Assembly (NCBI RefSeq): GCF_900184255.1
Contig: NZ_LT854640.1
Coordinates: 945,593-1,009,592 of the forward strand
Direction: 5' to 3'
Source of the DNA: Haloimpatiens massiliensis
Lineage (GTDB): Bacteria; Bacillota; Clostridia; Clostridiales; Clostridiaceae
DNA: 64,000 nucleotides
The notes under the pieces were generated by a model. That model was not told where the DNA came from. It was given only the letters and a program-made list of their open reading frames with translations, and did no database searches. Shown here one piece after another: positions 16,819 to 25,175 of the stretch (position 1 is the first letter of the stretch; every line of letters starts with the position of its first letter). The position numbers were made by a program, and so were the translations under genes.

Positions 16819-17244
16819 TCAATAATTTTGATAAATTAAGCTTTTACTACCATCTTTTATATAAAATATCTTGCATTTATTTCTACTTAAATCTACTTCA
16901 CATTTATATGCCTTCTTCTTGTAATAGTAACTAATATCTAAAATATGCTCTACTGAAGATTTTGATTTGGATACGCTGCTTACGGGAAGCTCCACATCCT
17001 CTTGAATAAACTTCCTTATAGAGTCTATATCACCACTACCTTTAATATTATATTTGTTATTAATAAAACAGTAATCCACGACACTTAAATATATACCTTT
17101 TCCTATATTTAAAGCTTCCTCTCTAATAACATATTCCCTATACTTTAGATAATTTGGAGTAGCTATTAAAGTTATTATTGAAATTATAGATATAACTACA
17201 ATAAGCTCTATTAATGTAAATCCTTTATTTATACCTCTCCTCAA
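16819..17244 (-). CDS. Type IV prepilin, major-pilin candidate
   Basis: A 141-residue protein with leader MRRGINKG and the classical motif FTLIELIVVISIISIITLIATPNY, including Glu at +5 and Pro near +22. Of the four prepilins here it has the most typical N-terminus and is closest to pilC, so it is the best major-pilin candidate; this is inference. The start is TTG at 17244 with GGGAGATGG upstream. Processing needs a PilD peptidase, which is not in the window. Confidence 0.85.
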   Translation of the reverse strand: MRRGINKGFTLIELIVVISIISIITLIATPNYLKYREYVIREEALNIGKGIYLSVVDYCFINNKYNIKGSGDIDSIRKFIQEDVELPVSSVSKSKSSVEHILDISYYYKKKAYKCEVDLSRNKCKIFYIKDGSKSLIYQNY

Positions 17245-17264
17245 ATCACCATCTCCCTTCCATT

Positions 17265-18437
17265 CTAAAGGTTAATAGATGAAGTCATATTTATAATAGG
17301 CATTAAAGCAGCAATTATTATCATGCCTATAAATATAGATATAAATACTATTAATGCTGGTTCTATGGTTTGAGAAACTTTATTTAGCTTATATTTAAAT
17401 TCCTCTTCTAGAATTTTCTCCACATTATTTAGACCTTCTTCCATATTCCCACTAGTTTCTGCTACAGAAATCATAGAGATAGTGAAGCTTTGAAATATCT
17501 CTATTTCCTCTAAGGTTCTGCAAATACTACTTCCATTTTTAATTTTATCTAAAGAACTCATATATTTTTCCTTAACATAAATGTTATCTGCAGCCTCTAT
17601 AATAGCTTTCAGAGACCTCAATATATTGACACCACTTGTTAACAATATATTCAAGCTTTTTACAAACTTTATTTCTTCCCATCGTAAAACATATTTTGAT
17701 ATACAGGGAATTTTAAATTTCATCTTCCCGCTATAAACATTATTTAGCCTAAAACATAATAAAAATAATATTATCAATATACCTATAAGCATACATCCCT
17801 TATCAAATAAAAATATAAATACCTTTGTACTTATGGGAACAATGCCACCCATTTCTATAATCATATTAGTAAAAGTAGGTATTGCTTTTACTCTAAGTAA
17901 TACCATAGCTACTGAAGAAATTCCTAATGTTATTAATGGATATGTCATAGATTTTTTAATCTTATTCTTCAATTCTTGAGAATAATAATAATGTTTACTC
18001 AATCTACAAAACACCTGTTCTAAATTTCCACTTTCTTCTCCTATTTTAATCATAGCCATCATAAATGAGGGATATACCCCTTTTAAATTTTCCATAGCAC
18101 TATAGAGACTTTCTCCTTGAGAAACTAACTGAAAAAGCTCACAAGTTTTTTTTCTAATAAACTCATCTTTAAATGTCGACCCTAATAAACGCAAAGATTC
18201 TGGTATACTTATACCAGATTTAATCAAATGATAAAACTGTTGACAAAATATATAGGTTTCTTTTAGTGAAAATTTTCTTTTTATGTTCAGCTTACCATCT
18301 TTTATTTCCTTGCAATCAAGTAAAAATAATCTTTTACCATGTAACTCTTTTATTACTTCTTCTACATTGTTACAAACATGCATACCATTAATTTTGTTTC
18401 TATTTATATCTAAAGCTTTATATCTATACCTTTTCAT
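17265..18437 (-). CDS. pilC: Type IV pilus inner-membrane platform protein PilC/GspF
   Basis: About 390 residues with two tandem GspF domains. Each has the helical pattern FCQQFYHLIKSGISIPESL / FVKSLNILLTSGVNILRSL, and the first carries IGEESGNLEQVF, echoed by VAETSGNMEEGL in the second. Three membrane segments lie near 170-190, 210-230 and the C-terminus. It anchors the PilB motor to the pilus base. The start is the ATG at 18437 (MKRYRYKALD) with GGGTGA upstream. It lies 76 bp after pilB. Confidence 0.92.
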   Translation of the reverse strand: MKRYRYKALDINRNKINGMHVCNNVEEVIKELHGKRLFLLDCKEIKDGKLNIKRKFSLKETYIFCQQFYHLIKSGISIPESLRLLGSTFKDEFIRKKTCELFQLVSQGESLYSAMENLKGVYPSFMMAMIKIGEESGNLEQVFCRLSKHYYYSQELKNKIKKSMTYPLITLGISSVAMVLLRVKAIPTFTNMIIEMGGIVPISTKVFIFLFDKGCMLIGILIILFLLCFRLNNVYSGKMKFKIPCISKYVLRWEEIKFVKSLNILLTSGVNILRSLKAIIEAADNIYVKEKYMSSLDKIKNGSSICRTLEEIEIFQSFTISMISVAETSGNMEEGLNNVEKILEEEFKYKLNKVSQTIEPALIVFISIFIGMIIIAALMPIINMTSSINL

Positions 18438-18463
18438 TGTTTCACCCACATTTATTATTAACT

Positions 18464-18512
18464 CAACTTTCGCATATATTTTTAAATTCTACATTACATG
18501 AATATATGCATT
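18464..18512 (+). repeat. Dispersed intergenic repeat, copy 1
   Basis: The stretch containing CAACTTTCGCA and CTACATTACATGAATA between pilC and pilB closely resembles a stretch at 37429-37471 in the same orientation. A weaker partial match (AAACTTTTGCATATA) is at 20140-20154. All three are intergenic. It also overlaps a short ATGAATATATGCATTTTCATATAAT palindrome-like tail. Confidence 0.5.
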
Positions 18513-18513
18513 T

Positions 18514-20013
18514 TCATATAATGTGTTTTATTATTTCTTCATAGGTAGTTATACCTTTTTTAACCAATTGAATTCCTCTATTTCTTAGAGATTTTCCTAA
18601 AGAAAGATTTTTTCCATAGGAAGCTTTATATACTGAACCTATACCTCTTATAAATTCTCTTTCCTTTTCTCCTATGACTAATATTTCATAAAGCACTGTT
18701 CTAGAAGAATACCCCGTCTTATTACAATAAGTGCATCCTCTTCCTCTGAAAAGTAACTGCCCTTCTTCTAAGTCTAACACCCTTATTTCTTCCTTAGAAG
18801 GTTTGTAACTTTCTTTACAGTGATTACATATCTTTCTTACAAGTCTTTGAGAAATTACAGTTAATAAAGTGTCTGCTAATAAATAGTTCTCTACGCCCAT
18901 ATCCATAAGTCTAAGTATAGTTCCTATGGAATCCTTGGTATGTAATGTTGAAAATACTAAATGCCCTGTCATAGCAGCTTTAACAGCTATTTTAGCTGTT
19001 TCACTATCCCTTATTTCTCCTATCATTATTATATCTGGGTCCTGTCGCAGGATACTTCTTAACCCCTGAGCAAAAGTCAATCCTACTTTATTATTTATAT
19101 TTATTTGATTTACAAAAGGCATGTTGTATTCTACAGGATCTTCTATAGTAGTAATATTACATTCCTTCTCATTAAGTTCTTTTAAAAGTGAATAAAGAGT
19201 AGTACTTTTGCCACTTCCAGTAGGACCGGCAACTAAAATCATTCCATTAGGTTTCCCTATACACTTTTTTATTAAATTACAGCTTTCCTTTTGAAATCCT
19301 AAGGCATTTAATGAGAGTTTTTCTCCATCCTTGTGTAAAATCCTTATTACTACCTTTTCTCCATACACTGTTGGCACAGTAGATACTCTAAGGTCAAATT
19401 CTTTTTCCTCTAGTTTATAATAAATTTTCCCATCTGCTGGCATGAATTTTTTAGATATATCCATATCAGCCATAATCTTTATTCTAGAAAGTAAAAAAAT
19501 ATAGACCTCTTTAGACAACTCAGTGTAAATTATCAATGACCCATCTATTCTGAATCGTATTATTACTTTTTCTTCAAAGGGCTCTATATGAATATCACTA
19601 GCTCTCATAGCTATAGCTTCATTAATTATAGTATTGGCTATTTTAACTGCTGGAGCATTTTCTATATCTGTGAGATTTTTATTTGTATCCAAATTCTTAT
19701 ATAGCATATTGTTTTTTTCAATTTCTTTTATAGCTCCATGAAGAATCATTTTTTTATGATATTTTTTTACTGCCATAAGCACTTCTTTTTTATCTACTAT
19801 GTATACTTTTAGATCTTTTTTGTATATAAACTTAATATAATCTATAGTGCTTTCTTTTATTTCCTTTGAAGCTAAAATACACACTTTATTCTCTTGTATA
19901 TTAAACGGCAAAATAGAAAATTTATAAGCAATATTACCCGAAATTTTACTTAACACATCCATATTTAATTTTAAATTTAAAACGTCTATGTTATGTTCCT
20001 TTATTACAACCAT
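18514..20013 (-). CDS. pilB: Type IV pilus assembly ATPase PilB/GspE
   Basis: About 499 residues: N-terminal GspE-N domain, then the motor domain with HIEP box, Walker A GPTGSGKSTT (about residue 264), Asp box DPVEYN, Walker B DPDIIMIGEIRDSETA, His box STLHTKDS and a zinc site formed by CNHC and CTYC. It drives pilus extension from the cytoplasm. The ATG at 20013 has AAAGGAA upstream; a longer frame to 20070 lacks a good ribosome site. First gene of the pilus operon. No PilT retraction ATPase is present. Confidence 0.94.
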   Translation of the reverse strand: MVVIKEHNIDVLNLKLNMDVLSKISGNIAYKFSILPFNIQENKVCILASKEIKESTIDYIKFIYKKDLKVYIVDKKEVLMAVKKYHKKMILHGAIKEIEKNNMLYKNLDTNKNLTDIENAPAVKIANTIINEAIAMRASDIHIEPFEEKVIIRFRIDGSLIIYTELSKEVYIFLLSRIKIMADMDISKKFMPADGKIYYKLEEKEFDLRVSTVPTVYGEKVVIRILHKDGEKLSLNALGFQKESCNLIKKCIGKPNGMILVAGPTGSGKSTTLYSLLKELNEKECNITTIEDPVEYNMPFVNQININNKVGLTFAQGLRSILRQDPDIIMIGEIRDSETAKIAVKAAMTGHLVFSTLHTKDSIGTILRLMDMGVENYLLADTLLTVISQRLVRKICNHCKESYKPSKEEIRVLDLEEGQLLFRGRGCTYCNKTGYSSRTVLYEILVIGEKEREFIRGIGSVYKASYGKNLSLGKSLRNRGIQLVKKGITTYEEIIKHII

Positions 20014-20080
20014 ATGAAATTCCTTTCTTTTTATATTATATTTATATCCTTTAATGTATTTTTTAAACAAAAGAGTACAT

Positions 20081-20116
20081 AAAAAAAGATAGCCTATTTC
20101 AGTAAATAGACTACCT
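20081..20116 (-). terminator. Terminator after the lipoprotein gene
   Basis: On the minus strand a 12-bp stem (GGTAGTCTATTT / AAATAGGCTATC, two G-U pairs) with loop ACTG is followed by TTTTTTT. It ends the dapF-lipoprotein transcript just before pilB. It could alternatively act as an attenuator in the pilB leader, 68 nt upstream of its start. Confidence 0.8.
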
Positions 20117-20233
20117 TAAAATTTTAATATATTTTAAACTAAACTTTTGCATATAAGGTACATGAAAAAAATACGAATATAGTTTTAATTTTTCAATTTT
20201 CAATTATAATTTATAACTAAGAAAGTTCAATTT

Positions 20234-21337
20234 TTAATTATTGCCATATATTTTATAATTGTTTGAGTTCTCCGTTATTAAATTAGTAGAATTATTTTTC
20301 ACATCGTAAATATATATATCATTATTATTTTCGCTATCTTTCCCTCCAAATATTACATTTCCATTTGTGTCAATAGCTAATCCCGCTTTTTTATCTACAT
20401 TCTTAGGCAAATCATAAGTTAATTGAGAACATTCAAAAGTATTTAAATCTATAGAGAACAAAGCAAAGTTATTGCTTTCAGAAGCCTCACCTATAAAATA
20501 CAATAAATTTTTATCTTTATTCACAACTGCATTTGTCATATCAGTTATATTTTGAGATATAAGTTTCTTTTCTCCAGTATCCACGTTATAATAGACAAGC
20601 TTATATTGCTCTTCTTTATTGTCCAAAACCAAGATTTCATCCTTAGATATTGAGTACATTCTAGAGCAAAATCCTTCTAACTTACTAAAATAAACAGATT
20701 CTTCTCCTGACTTTATATTATACTTATATATATTCCCTGAATTAGGTTTATCAGATATAATGCCATAATAAATTATGTTTTCATTATCTAACCACTCATA
20801 TACATCCCCAGATACTAAAACTTTCGTTTTAATTTGTATTTGCTTATTATTCTGTATATCATACACTTTAATTCCTTCAGGTTCATTCATATCTACATCC
20901 TTAAAACTTCTAAATAATATATTATTAGAATCTGGAGATATTCTAATATCTGAATAAACTGAAGATTCATTTAATACTTTTGTATGCTCATCCTTAATTA
21001 TTTTTATCTGATTTTTAGATTTTCCGCTTTCATCTATTTTTTTTACAAGAAAGATATACAAGCCTTTTTCTTTGTGGTATATTAAATCTAAAATATCTTC
21101 CTTAGCTATCTTCCCTATTTTATCTAGAGTATCTTTATTTATACTAAATACCTGATTATATTCTTTTTTGTTACACATTATAGTTATATTAGGGAATTTT
21201 ATATTTCTTATATCTATAGATGTTTCTGAAGTACTTTTACTAATATCTTTATTCATGTTAGGCTTACTACAGGCCGCAATATTTAAAGTAACTATTAATA
21301 TTAATGTTGTTGAGACTAATCTACCAGTAAATTTCAT
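20234..21337 (-). CDS. Lipoprotein with TolB-like beta-propeller
   Basis: A 367-residue protein with a lipoprotein signal (VSTTLILIVTLNIAACSKPN; lipobox IAAC) so it is anchored outside the membrane. The mature part has repeated strands of the propeller type: SPDSNNILFRSF, LDNENIIYYGI, KDNNDIYIYD-like repeats. Ligand and role are unknown. It starts at the base after the dapF stop, with its ribosome site inside dapF, so the two are translationally coupled. Confidence 0.75.
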   Translation of the reverse strand: MKFTGRLVSTTLILIVTLNIAACSKPNMNKDISKSTSETSIDIRNIKFPNITIMCNKKEYNQVFSINKDTLDKIGKIAKEDILDLIYHKEKGLYIFLVKKIDESGKSKNQIKIIKDEHTKVLNESSVYSDIRISPDSNNILFRSFKDVDMNEPEGIKVYDIQNNKQIQIKTKVLVSGDVYEWLDNENIIYYGIISDKPNSGNIYKYNIKSGEESVYFSKLEGFCSRMYSISKDEILVLDNKEEQYKLVYYNVDTGEKKLISQNITDMTNAVVNKDKNLLYFIGEASESNNFALFSIDLNTFECSQLTYDLPKNVDKKAGLAIDTNGNVIFGGKDSENNNDIYIYDVKNNSTNLITENSNNYKIYGNN

Positions 21338-22162
21338 TTATACTTCACATACTCCTTCAAAAGAAATTTCAGCACTACCTGTCATGAACACTTTATTATC
21401 TTCTAATTCTATTTGCAATACTCCTCCTGGGACATGAACTTTAACTTTATTATCTAATAAAGTTAATTCCCTTCCAGCCACTACAGAAGCTGAACATCCA
21501 GTACCACATGCCATAGTAGCTCCTGCTCCTCTCTCCCAAGTCATAACTTTTATTTCTTCTCTACTAACTACTTCTACAAAGTTCACATTAGTTCCTTTAG
21601 GAAAAATATTATGCTTCTCTATTAATTTACCTTCTTCTACATTAAAATCTTTTAATTTTCCAAAAACAACCGTATGGGGAACTCCCATTAATAAACTGGT
21701 TATTTTATAATTTTTTTGTCCTATATTTATAGTTTTATCTATTATTTTATCTGCACTTACTGTAGGTATTTTATCTGGATGAAATTCTGGACTTCCCATA
21801 TTTATAGTAACAGTATCTACCTTATTCTTATTTATATTAAGATTAGCTATTTTTATGCCATCTCCTGTTTCTATATTTATCTTATCCTTCTTTACAATAT
21901 CCTTTTCCCATACATATTTTGCAAAACATCTTATACCATTTCCGCACATAGCAGCATAGGAACCATCAGAATTTATTATTTCCATCTTAATATCCCCTAC
22001 ACTACTTTTTTTTACGCATAATATTCCATCTGCTCCAATTCCAAAATTCCTATGACACAACTTAGGAGCCAACTCATTTAAACTATTGAAATTATTATCT
22101 AAATCATTTATAACTATAAAATCATTTCCGCAACCATGCATTTTAGTAAAATACATTTTCAC
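21338..22162 (-). CDS. dapF: Diaminopimelate epimerase
   Basis: A 274-residue cofactor-independent racemase interconverting LL- and meso-diaminopimelate for lysine and peptidoglycan. Both catalytic cysteines are visible: MCGNGIRCFAKY (about residue 73) and ACGTGCSASVVAG (about 220), each in the family context. The start is GTG at 22162 with GGAAGG 8 nt upstream; an ATG two codons later is possible. It supports the meso-DAP wall predicted from murE in this window. Confidence 0.96.
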   Translation of the reverse strand: MKMYFTKMHGCGNDFIVINDLDNNFNSLNELAPKLCHRNFGIGADGILCVKKSSVGDIKMEIINSDGSYAAMCGNGIRCFAKYVWEKDIVKKDKINIETGDGIKIANLNINKNKVDTVTINMGSPEFHPDKIPTVSADKIIDKTINIGQKNYKITSLLMGVPHTVVFGKLKDFNVEEGKLIEKHNIFPKGTNVNFVEVVSREEIKVMTWERGAGATMACGTGCSASVVAGRELTLLDNKVKVHVPGGVLQIELEDNKVFMTGSAEISFEGVCEV

Positions 22163-22289
22163 TTATATCACCTTCCATATTTATATAAATATATTGTATC
22201 ATAAAAATTTAAATGTCTTAATGTTTTAATCATCTTTTATTAATGCTATACTAAAGTATACAATATTTAAATAAATAATCAATACAAGT

Positions 22290-22317
22290 TTGGTTACATT
22301 GTTTTATATTTTATAAC
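22290..22317 (+). promoter_or_regulatory. Candidate promoter of rqcH
   Basis: TTGGTT and TATAAC are separated by 16 bp, 25 bp before the rqcH start. A small inverted repeat TATACTAAAGTATA lies about 35 bp upstream in the divergent dapF-rqcH spacer. Confidence 0.4.
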
Positions 22318-22342
22318 TTTTTTTTAGAGAGGATGAAATAAA

Positions 22343-24082
22343 TTGGCTTTAGATGGATTATTTTTACATAGCATAAAAGAAGAATTAAAACAATTAATAG
22401 GATGTAAAATAGATAAGGTTAATCAACCTGAAAAAGATGAAATAATATTAACCATAAGAGAAAATAGAAAAAACAAAAAACTTTTAATAAGCGCTAGTTC
22501 CAATTATCCAAGAATACATCTCACAAATATACAAAAACAAAACCCTCAAAAGGCACCTATGTTCTGCATGATTTTAAGAAAATACTTAAACAGTGCTAAA
22601 ATTCTAAATATTAAGCAAATAAATTTCGATAGAATACTAGATATAACTTTCGAAAGTTCTGATGAAATGGGCTTTAATAGCAGATATCACCTAATAATAG
22701 AAATCATGGGAAGACATAGTAATATAACCCTTGTAAGGGAACGAGACAATATAATAATGGATAGTATAAAACATATTACCTCAGATATAAATAGCTATAG
22801 AAATCTTTATGCTGGCATAAAATATATATACCCTCCAAAATCAAATAAACTTAACCCTAGCGACTTTTCAATGGAGAATTTTATTAAATGGGTAAATCAA
22901 AATAACATAAATATTTCTGAAAAGCTGTTTTCTAAAACTTTTACTGGGGTAAGCTCTGATTTTTCAAAAGAACTTTTCTATAGATTAAACAATAATAAAC
23001 ATAATAATAAATTCACTTTAGAAGATTTATTTACTTTTTCAAAAGAGTTCTTTAATGAATTTTTAAATAACCACTTTAATTTTTCTTATTATATGGACAA
23101 CAATGGTTTATTAAAAGACTTCCACTGCGTAGACTTGCTAAGATTAGAAGAAAACTGCATAAAAAAACAATATACTTCAGCATCTTTATTATTAGAGGAT
23201 TTCTACTATCAAAAAGATAAGATTGACAGATTGAAATCTAAGAGTTCCGATTTACAAAAATTAATTCACACAAATATAGATAGATGTAAAAAGAAAATCA
23301 AAATTCTAAACGACACTTTAGAAAAATGTAAATCAAAAGATAAATTTAAACTCTATGGTGAATTACTAACCGCTAATATATACAGCTTAAAAAAAGGCGA
23401 TTCTGAAGCAAGATTGCTGAACTATTACAGTGAAAATGAAGAATACATAACTGTAAGCTTAGATGAAAATAAAACTCCTTCAGAAAATATTCAATATTAT
23501 TATAAGAAATATAATAAATTAAAAACCTCAGAAGAAATGGGAGGCCTTCAACTTAAAAATTCACAAGAAGAACTTCAGTATTTATCTTCAGTTTTGAGCA
23601 ATATTGAAAATGTAGATAGCTATGATGAAATAGATGATATAAAAAAAGAATTAATGGAAACTGGATACATTAAATTTAAAAAATCATTAAAGAATAAAAA
23701 TAAAAAAGAATCTTCACCTCTTCACTTCGTTTCTAGCGACAACTGTGATATTTATGTAGGAAAAAATAATTTACAAAATGATTATTTAACATTAAAATTT
23801 GCTAGAAAAAATGATATATGGATGCATACAAAGGATGTGCACGGATCTCATGTAATAATTAAAAATAACGGAAATATCACAGATAAAACTCTCGAAGAAG
23901 CTTCTTCACTTGCAGCGTATTATAGCAAGGGAAGAAATTCCTCGAAAGTAGCTGTAGACTATACAGAAATCCGCAATGTAAAAAAACCTTCTGGTGCTAA
24001 ACCAGGCATGGTTATTTACTACACTAATAAAACCATATTGGCAGAACCCAAAATTTTAGTTTCAGAAGAAACCTCAAAATAA
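22343..24082 (+). CDS. rqcH: Rqc2-like NFACT protein RqcH (fibronectin-binding protein FbpA family)
   Basis: A 579-residue protein with NFACT-N (start ALDGLFLHSIKEELKQLIG, later IIEIMGRHSNITLV), a central coiled coil (about 290-420), and a C-terminal NFACT-R domain (IYVGKNNLQNDYLTLK, then DIWMHTKDVHGSHVII). RqcH binds obstructed 50S subunits and adds C-terminal alanine tails to stalled peptides. Such proteins were earlier called fibronectin-binding. The start is TTG at 22343 with GAGGATG upstream. It is one of few plus-strand genes and is divergent from dapF. Confidence 0.94.
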   Translation: MALDGLFLHSIKEELKQLIGCKIDKVNQPEKDEIILTIRENRKNKKLLISASSNYPRIHLTNIQKQNPQKAPMFCMILRKYLNSAKILNIKQINFDRILDITFESSDEMGFNSRYHLIIEIMGRHSNITLVRERDNIIMDSIKHITSDINSYRNLYAGIKYIYPPKSNKLNPSDFSMENFIKWVNQNNINISEKLFSKTFTGVSSDFSKELFYRLNNNKHNNKFTLEDLFTFSKEFFNEFLNNHFNFSYYMDNNGLLKDFHCVDLLRLEENCIKKQYTSASLLLEDFYYQKDKIDRLKSKSSDLQKLIHTNIDRCKKKIKILNDTLEKCKSKDKFKLYGELLTANIYSLKKGDSEARLLNYYSENEEYITVSLDENKTPSENIQYYYKKYNKLKTSEEMGGLQLKNSQEELQYLSSVLSNIENVDSYDEIDDIKKELMETGYIKFKKSLKNKNKKESSPLHFVSSDNCDIYVGKNNLQNDYLTLKFARKNDIWMHTKDVHGSHVIIKNNGNITDKTLEEASSLAAYYSKGRNSSKVAVDYTEIRNVKKPSGAKPGMVIYYTNKTILAEPKILVSEETSK

Positions 24083-24110
24083 GAATAAATTACGAAGCAA
24101 GTGCTACAAG

Positions 24111-24342
24111 AAAAATCTGTCTTTAAGTCCACAATAAATATATTTTTTAAGACTGCTCGCAATACGCCAAGAAATTCTAATGTCTTCAAATATCAATACC
24201 CTAAAGCTTTCAAACTCGCTTCTAACGGCGCTCAAACATGAAAGCTTCTTAACGGGTATTGATATTTGAAAACAAAGAATTTCTAAGGCTAGCTCAATAG
24301 TCTAAAAAAATATATTTATTGTTACCTTAAAGACAGATTTTT
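24111..24342. repeat. Palindromic element A (232 bp)
   Basis: Long imperfect inverted repeat beginning AAAAATCTGTCTTTAA and ending with its inverse TTAAAGACAGATTTTT. From outside in: an outer stem of about 43 bp, an internal loop with conserved ATACGCC on one side and GGCTAGCTCAATA on the other, a stem AGAAATTCT/AGAATTTCT, a stem TCAAATATCAATACC, and an apical stem-loop CTAAAGCTTTCA...TGAAAGCTTCTTAA. No open frame. It shares layout and length with element B at 24814-25044. Confidence 0.85.
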
Positions 24343-24374
24343 CGGTTCATACGTACATTACTTATGGGCGAGAC

Positions 24375-24783
24375 AGCCTACTGAAGGAGGATTTTCCTCC
24401 ACTATGTTACGGAAAATCTTTAATTAAATAAATGGGATAGCAAAAAAGCTATAACTATTTCATTAAATGGAATAGTTATAGCTTTTTCTTTTAGCGCTTT
24501 AAAAATCTTTTATTGGCGATAGCCAACCTAAATACATAGAAATGATTAAGATTTATACAAACCAATGCCTCACGGCAAAATATATTAACTCTTACATATT
24601 AATGTATTTTCATAATCAATTATTCATTAGTATATAATCAAAGTTAATAATTCTATCTCACAATTAATAAAAATAATATTGTAGATTAAACGAAAGGCTA
24701 CGCCTAAAAAATATTATGAGCGTTTTTTTATAAATTAAAGATTTTCTATAGCGAAGAGGAGGAAAATCATCCTTTAGTAGGCT
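24375..24783. repeat. Inverted repeat pair enclosing a terminator
   Basis: Arms of about 50 bp at 24375-24426 and 24733-24783 are inverted copies (AGCCTACTGAAGGAGGATTT / AGCCTACTAAAGGATGATTT when aligned), with about 80 percent identity by eye. Between them lie the terminator at 24442-24490, small hairpins such as TTGGCGATAGCCAA, and AT-rich DNA with no gene. A third, decayed copy of the arm appears near 25093-25120. It resembles a relic of a small non-coding mobile element. Confidence 0.6.
24442..24490. terminator. Bidirectional terminator between rqcH and the rlmL-type gene
   Basis: The stem AAAAAGCTATAACTATT with its inverse AATAGTTATAGCTTTTT, loop about 12 nt, and runs of A and T on both sides can end transcription from both converging genes. 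It lies 360 bp past the rqcH stop, so palindrome A would be in the rqcH 3' transcript. Confidence 0.75.
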
Positions 24784-24813
24784 TCTCCTCTCAAACCACA
24801 TACATATTAAACT

Positions 24814-25044
24814 AAAAATATGATTTTAATGTAGTAATAAATGTGGAATTTGGGACTATTGAACTAGCCTTAGAACTTCTTATGTCTCACAGTTAAAGAC
24901 CCGTTAAGAAGCTTTCATGTTTGAACGAGGAACGAGTGAGTTTGAAAGCTTTAGGGGCTTTAACTGTGAGACATTTAGAAGTTCTTGGCGTATCGTGAAC
25001 AGTCCCAAATTACACATTTATTACGGAATTAAAATTAGATTTTT
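24814..25044. repeat. Palindromic element B (231 bp), relative of element A in opposite orientation
   Basis: On the minus strand it follows element A position by position: the start AAAAATCT, the loop block ATACGCCAAGAA, the block TTCTAAGGCTAG-TTCAATAGTC and the apical CTAAAGCTTTCA...AACATGAAAGCTTCTTAACG are kept. The stems between them differ while remaining paired (for example TTAAGACT/AGTCTAA in A versus TTGGGACT/AGTCCCAA in B). No open frame. Lies between rqcH and the methyltransferase gene. Confidence 0.85.
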
Positions 25045-25148
25045 CTTAATGCGATAGACCCTATTTTTATATTTTAAAATTTTTCGTAATAAAATGGAGA
25101 AAAATTATCCTTTACTAGCCCTCTAGCACACTAGAACACTAGCCCACT

Positions 25149-25175
25149 GAAAATTATGACAAAGTCATAATTTTC
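25149..25175 (-). terminator. Perfect hairpin directly after the methyltransferase stop
   Basis: GAAAATTATGAC / GTCATAATTTTC form a 12-bp perfect stem with a 3-nt loop, touching the stop codon of the gene ending at 25176. The end of the stem is T-rich on either strand; a separate T-run is absent. Confidence 0.55.

Noticed and set aside
20014..20233. c-di-GMP riboswitch upstream of pilB, as known for clostridial pili
   Set aside because: The leader lacks the conserved GEMM-type or class II motifs and is AT-rich; it holds only a simple terminator hairpin.
24083..25175. Possible insertion sequence in the 1.1-kb gap after rqcH
   Set aside because: No transposase frame or recognisable IS ends; only palindromes and inverted repeats were seen, so it is reported as repeats rather than an IS.
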